Shown: piece after piece, positions 60,375-64,000 of the stretch
Layout: each line of letters starts with the position of its first letter
Numbering within the stretch: position 1 is the first letter of the stretch
Source: Anderseniella sp. Alg231-50
GTDB lineage: Bacteria > Pseudomonadota > Alphaproteobacteria > Rhizobiales > Aestuariivirgaceae
Assembly: GCF_900149695.1 (NCBI RefSeq)
Contig: NZ_LT703003.1
Span: 930,001 to 994,000 of the forward strand
DNA length: 64,000 nt
Reading direction: 5' to 3'
Made by a program: the position numbers and the translations under genes
Notes under the pieces: model-generated
Told to the model about the DNA's origin: nothing
The model's database searches: none
Seen by the model: only the letters and a program-made list of their open reading frames with translations

Positions 60375-61430
60375 TCAGTTCTGCACCTGCGGAGATGGCT
60401 CTTCGGAGGTTTTCGCTGCGGGCTTGGCCGTGCTGGAAGGCTGGCGCGCCTTGCGCGGCTTGGTGTGGATGGCAAGACGCCGGACCCGGCGCGGATCGGC
60501 CGCCACAATCTCGAACTCGATTCCGGAGTCATGCTTGATCAGTTCACCGCGAACCGGCACCCGGCCAAGCATGTGGAATATCAGACCGCCAAGCGTATCG
60601 GCTTCTTCTTCCTCATCCGCCGGCAGCAGCTTGAGGCCGAGCACACTCTCGGCATCCTCGATTTCCAGCCGTGCCTCGGCCAGCCAACTGGTATCGGATG
60701 CACGGGTGATCAGTTCATCCTTCTCATCATGTTCATCGGCAATGTCGCCAACGATTTCCTCGACAAGGTCCTCGATGGTAGCCAGGCCGTCGGTGCCGCC
60801 ATATTCATCCACCACAACCGCCATGTGAACATGGGTCGACTGCATTTTCACCAGCAGGTCCGCAGCTGGCATGGAGGGTGGCACGTAGAGCAGTTCACGC
60901 ATGATGCCAAGTTCACTCACCGGGGTTTTAAGGTCGGTTGCCGACAGGGAGAGGATCGGCACAGCCTTCTTTGCGCGCGGCTTTTCCTGAACCCGCTTGT
61001 CATTGGAGTTCAGCCATTCCAGAAAGTCCTTAATGTGGATCATGCCAAGCGGCTCATCCAGCGTGTCGTGATAGATCGGCAGCCGGGAATGGCCCGCCTT
61101 GAGAAAACAGTCGAGCAGTTCCGAGACGGAGCTTGCGGCATCGATCGCGATAATCTCGGCACGCGGCACCATGACATCATCCAGACGCAAATCGGAAAAC
61201 TCGATCAGGTTGAGCATCATCGATTTGGCATCTGCGCGAAATGCAGCCGTACCTTCTTCTTCGGCATGCCGGTCAAGCACGCCTTCCAGGCTTTCGCGCA
61301 GGGTCTCGTCCGTCCTGCCGCCGCCCAGGGCCCGCTTGATCCGGGACCACAGGCCGGTATTGTCGTTTCGTGAGTTTTCAGAAGTGGGGCTGGTCCCGTC
61401 GAGGGACCTGCTAGATTGGTCTTCGTCCAT
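60375..61430 (-). CDS. CorC/HlyC-family CBS-domain protein
   Basis: A 351-residue cytosolic protein with no membrane segment. Two CBS domains at about 80-210 (MVPRAEIIAIDAASSVSELLDCF and ... LLYVPPSMPAADLLVKMQSTHVHMAVVVDEYGGTDGLATIEDLVEEIVG in parts) are followed by a CorC_HlyC domain at about 240-320. The lack of a DUF21 membrane domain resembles E. coli CorC (magnesium/cobalt efflux) and YbeX. It lies between ybeY and lnt, as in E. coli. Confidence 0.92.
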   Translation of the reverse strand: MDEDQSSRSLDGTSPTSENSRNDNTGLWSRIKRALGGGRTDETLRESLEGVLDRHAEEEGTAAFRADAKSMMLNLIEFSDLRLDDVMVPRAEIIAIDAASSVSELLDCFLKAGHSRLPIYHDTLDEPLGMIHIKDFLEWLNSNDKRVQEKPRAKKAVPILSLSATDLKTPVSELGIMRELLYVPPSMPAADLLVKMQSTHVHMAVVVDEYGGTDGLATIEDLVEEIVGDIADEHDEKDELITRASDTSWLAEARLEIEDAESVLGLKLLPADEEEEADTLGGLIFHMLGRVPVRGELIKHDSGIEFEIVAADPRRVRRLAIHTKPRKARQPSSTAKPAAKTSEEPSPQVQN

Positions 61431-61490
61431 TTGACCGGCCGGCTTTCACCGGCGTCCTCTGTCCTGTCTCTACAATGATCCTAATACGTT

Positions 61491-61958
61491 TCATGTATAC
61501 GGATTGGCAATGCCGAGCACGTTCAGTATGTCTACCTCAAGGCTTTCCATTTCGGTCGCCTCGGCTTCATTTATGTGATCATAATCCATTATGTGCAAGA
61601 TGCCATGCACAGCAAGGTGAACCAAATGATGCTCAAGTGATTTACCTTGCTCGGCTGCTTCGCGTTTTACCACACCTGCCGCCAGCATGATATCACCCAG
61701 CGGACGCGGCTCACCGGGCGGCAACGGCATGTCCCGGGCGGCAGGAAACGACAGTACATTGGTCGGCCCCGCCTTGTTGCGCCATTGCTGATTGAGCCCT
61801 GCCACTTCGTCATCGGTTGCCAGCGAAACAGTCAGCACCGTCTGCGACAAATCCGTGTCGAGAGCAGCTTCGGTCGCCTGTGCAGCCTGGCGTAACAGGA
61901 TTTCGGGATCGGACAGTTCCTGCCAGGCGGTCCTGTCGACTTCAATTTCGAGTATCAC
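61491..61958 (-). CDS. ybeY: Endoribonuclease YbeY
   Basis: A 155-residue zinc-dependent RNase that trims 16S rRNA. The metal-binding H3 motif is HLAVHGILHIMDYDH, near 115-130, and an upstream LNQQWRNKAGPTNVLSFP. It begins at GTG 61958, which overlaps the phoH stop (GTGA), so the two are coupled. Confidence 0.95.
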   Translation of the reverse strand: MILEIEVDRTAWQELSDPEILLRQAAQATEAALDTDLSQTVLTVSLATDDEVAGLNQQWRNKAGPTNVLSFPAARDMPLPPGEPRPLGDIMLAAGVVKREAAEQGKSLEHHLVHLAVHGILHIMDYDHINEAEATEMESLEVDILNVLGIANPYT

Positions 61959-62992
61959 GGCGTTCGCGGCTTCGTTGCCGGCTCCCAGCCGGCGCGCTCA
62001 TAGGCATCAACAATGCGCGACACAAGCTGATGGCGGACAATATCGGATTTGTCGAACTTCACCTGCGAGATGCCCTTTACACCTTTCAGATAATCCAGCG
62101 CCTGGGTCAGACCGGACGTCGTTCCCGGTGGCAAATCGACCTGCGTCGGATCACCGGTAATAACCATGCGCGAGCCTTCACCGAGCCTGGTCAGGAACAT
62201 TTTCATCTGTTGTGGCGTGGTGTTTTGCGCCTCATCCAGAATGATGAAGGCCGATGACAGGGTCCGGCCGCGCATGAAGGCCAGGGGCGCGATTTCAATG
62301 GTATTGTCGGCGAGACCCTTGATTACGGCTTCCGGCGGCATGACATCATAAAGCGCGTCGTAAAGCGGCCTGAGATAGGGATCTACCTTTTCTTTCATGT
62401 CACCGGGCAGGAATCCGAGACGCTCGCCTGCCTCCACAGCGGGACGCGACAGGATGATACGGTCGACCCGCCCGGCCATCAGTTCTGCAGCGGCGCATAC
62501 AACGGCCAGGTATGTCTTGCCGGTACCTGCCGGCCCGACACCGAACACAAGCTCGTTGGCGGCAATTTCTTCAAGATAGATTTTCTGGCCCGGCGACCTG
62601 GCCGTTACCGTCTTGCGCCGGGTGCGGATTGCGGCAACTTCCGATGCGCCCTTGGCAACGGCAACCGGGCTCATGGCCATGCGAATGGCGCCCTCGACAT
62701 CACCCCGGCCAAGGTCAAGCCCCTCCAGGGCACGCTCGTAGAGCTCCACCAGAACCTGCCTGGCCATTTCATGACCTGCTTCAGAACCGCGAATGGCAAC
62801 CTTGTTGCCGCGCGGCGTGATGTCCACGCCGAGCCGGTCTTCAATCAGCAGCAGATGCTCATCGTGTTCGCCGAACACCAGCATCAGCAAACGGTTGTCA
62901 TCGAAACCTAGGGTGATACTGCTTTGCGCTGTGTCTGCGGCGGCCTTTTTTTGCCGGGATGCGGGCCTTGGCTGGGCGGTGCGTGACGTCAA
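61955..62992 (-). CDS. PhoH-like ATPase
   Basis: A 345-residue P-loop ATPase of the PhoH family (YbeZ type). Walker A is GPAGTGKTYLA near 153-163, after a short N-terminal domain resembling a KH/R3H-type fold. Walker B is FIILDEAQNTTPQQMKMFLTR. It starts at TTG 62992, with AGGAG about ten bases upstream. It forms a conserved set with ybeY and corC. Repeat copy D lies upstream. Confidence 0.93.
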   Translation of the reverse strand: MTSRTAQPRPASRQKKAAADTAQSSITLGFDDNRLLMLVFGEHDEHLLLIEDRLGVDITPRGNKVAIRGSEAGHEMARQVLVELYERALEGLDLGRGDVEGAIRMAMSPVAVAKGASEVAAIRTRRKTVTARSPGQKIYLEEIAANELVFGVGPAGTGKTYLAVVCAAAELMAGRVDRIILSRPAVEAGERLGFLPGDMKEKVDPYLRPLYDALYDVMPPEAVIKGLADNTIEIAPLAFMRGRTLSSAFIILDEAQNTTPQQMKMFLTRLGEGSRMVITGDPTQVDLPPGTTSGLTQALDYLKGVKGISQVKFDKSDIVRHQLVSRIVDAYERAGWEPATKPRTP

Positions 62993-63016
62993 CGGGGCAG
63001 TTCTCCTGATTCGCTA

Positions 63017-63116
63017 GATCAGTATGTTTTGACTGAACCAATCAAAATCATAAAACTGATCGTTTTCAAAGTGCTAGAGCAGCTTTACGGGTCCAAGTAT
63101 GCCCATGTCTCTCTAG
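63017..63116 (+). repeat. Dispersed two-hairpin element, copy D
   Basis: Hairpin 1 arms read GATCAGT and ACTGATC, where copy B has GATCAGG and CCTGATC: a compensatory change. Inner arms TTTTGA and TCAAAA pair. Hairpin 2 retains AGAGC near its start but its inner arms (GGGTCCA against TATGCCC) are imperfect. It lies between phoH and miaB. Confidence 0.78.
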
Positions 63117-63146
63117 CATGATGGTGAAAGCACATCACATTCGGCC

Positions 63147-64000
63147 TTATGCTTCAACCATGTGACCGGTTAATGAATTCGGCCCGACAGTTTCTATGGC
63201 AACCTTCACGGTGTCACCGATAGCGTGGTCACCAGCATTGATGAATACCGACTGCAGGTAAGGCGAACGTCCGATCAGCTGGCCTTCCTGGCGGCCGGGC
63301 TTTTCCAGCAACACATCGAGCACGCGCCCCTTGCAGGCTTCATTGAACGATGCCTGCTGCTCGCCCAGCAGGGCCTGCAGTTCGGCAAGCCGCGCGGTCT
63401 TGACCTCTTCCGGCACCTGGCTGGCTTCCGTGGATGCCGGTGTGCCGGGACGCGGTGAGTACTTGAAGGAAAAGGCCTGTGCGTATGTCACCTGGCGCAC
63501 GAGATCCATGGTGGCTGCAAAATCGGCATCGGTCTCTCCCGGAAACCCGACGATGAAATCCGACGACATGGCGATGTCCGGCCGGGCATCGCGGATGCGG
63601 CCGACAAGCTCGATGTATTCGGCGGCGGTGTGCTTGCGGTTCATGGCCTTCAGAATACGATCGCTGCCGGACTGGACCGGCAAATGCAGATACGGCATCA
63701 GCTTCGGGTTTACCCCATGTGCCGTGATCAGTTCATTGTCCATGTCGCGCGGATGACTGGTTGTGTAGCGCAACCGTTCGAGGCCATCGATATCCGACAG
63801 CGCATTGAGCAGGTGACCCAGCGTCCAGTCATGACCGGCAAGTCCGTCACCATGCCAGGCGTTCACATTCTGGCCCAGCAGCGTGATTTCACGAACACCT
63901 GCATCCACCAGCTTGCGCGCTTCAGCCAGAATACGATCGGCGGGGCGGGAAAACTCGGCACCGCGAGTATAAGGCACCACGCAAAACGTGCAGAACTTGT
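63147..64000 (-). CDS. miaB: tRNA-2-methylthio-N6-isopentenyladenosine synthase MiaB, C-terminal two-thirds
   Basis: Partial: the start lies beyond the right edge. The visible part begins with [19 protein letters not shown], so two Cys of the radical-SAM CxxxCxxC motif are just inside. Then [43 protein letters not shown] and the C-terminal TRAM domain ([38 protein letters not shown]). It adds a methylthio group to i6A37 in tRNA. It is upstream of phoH, the standard order. Confidence 0.95.
   Translation of the reverse strand, partial: KFCTFCVVPYTRGAEFSRPADRILAEARKLVDAGVREITLLGQNVNAWHGDGLAGHDWTLGHLLNALSDIDGLERLRYTTSHPRDMDNELITAHGVNPKLMPYLHLPVQSGSDRILKAMNRKHTAAEYIELVGRIRDARPDIAMSSDFIVGFPGETDADFAATMDLVRQVTYAQAFSFKYSPRPGTPASTEASQVPEEVKTARLAELQALLGEQQASFNEACKGRVLDVLLEKPGRQEGQLIGRSPYLQSVFINAGDHAIGDTVKVAIETVGPNSLTGHMVEA

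Noticed and set aside
60279-61373. 364-residue open frame on the plus strand
   Set aside because: Antisense to the CBS-domain protein and the start of lnt.

Overview
The window is a GC-rich chromosomal segment of an alphaproteobacterium, most likely of the order Hyphomicrobiales (Rhizobiales). The case rests on three conserved gene neighbourhoods: rpsT-dnaA-dnaN-recF-gyrB facing ech-mutM and ubiE-ubiB-coaBC-dut; irr facing fabA-fabB-fabI; and miaB-phoH-ybeY-corC-lnt-xre-metK ... trmB-rimP-nusA-ylxR-infB-rbfA-truB-rpsO-pnp. A RegB/RegA redox pair, an Irr-type Fur protein and a consensus CtrA box agree with this. The species cannot be named from the sequence.

Layout. 1-6.5 kb: the 5' end of gap, a BetI-like repressor overlapping an N-methyltransferase-like gene, and a complete branched-chain amino acid ABC transporter (livG-livF-livH-livM-SBP) closed by a strong terminator. 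6.5-8.8 kb: pyrC and pobA, convergent. 9-15.8 kb: an accessory block with a family 4 glycosyltransferase, a CrtQ-like family 2 glycosyltransferase, a PlsC-type acyltransferase and a CrtI/CrtN-type desaturase, plus a divergent ABC-2 exporter; this looks like a glycosylated and acylated carotenoid or terpenoid pathway. 15.8-21.5 kb: mmcB, regA, regB, a SCO1/SenC protein, an intracellular PHA depolymerase and a YgjP-type metallopeptidase. 21.5-31.4 kb: PBP1A, then gyrB, recF, dnaN, dnaA and rpsT. 31.6-38.4 kb: ech, mutM, ubiE, ubiB, coaBC, dut and a ThiF/MoeB-like adenylyltransferase. 38.4-43.6 kb: fabI, fabB, fabA, irr, an SH3 protein and a 2-hydroxyacid dehydrogenase. 43.8-54.5 kb: pnp, rpsO, truB, rbfA, infB, ylxR, nusA, rimP and trmB. 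54.6-56.6 kb: a small accessory TetR/AhpD-like/redoxin module inserted between trmB and metK. 56.7-64 kb: metK, an XRE regulator, lnt, corC, ybeY, phoH and the 3' part of miaB.

Most of the window is core housekeeping. The less ordinary parts are: (i) a dispersed two-hairpin intergenic element in four copies (10.2, 26.3, 42.4, 63.0 kb) with compensatory base changes, two copies of which supply the stop codon of the adjacent gene; (ii) a 56-bp tandem hairpin repeat directly behind the hydroxyacid dehydrogenase gene; (iii) the putative glyco-carotenoid block; (iv) the redox module with three phased operator boxes; (v) a CtrA box almost on top of the PBP1A start; (vi) a probable CTG start for mmcB. 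There is no CRISPR array, prophage, transposase, tRNA or rRNA gene that I can support.
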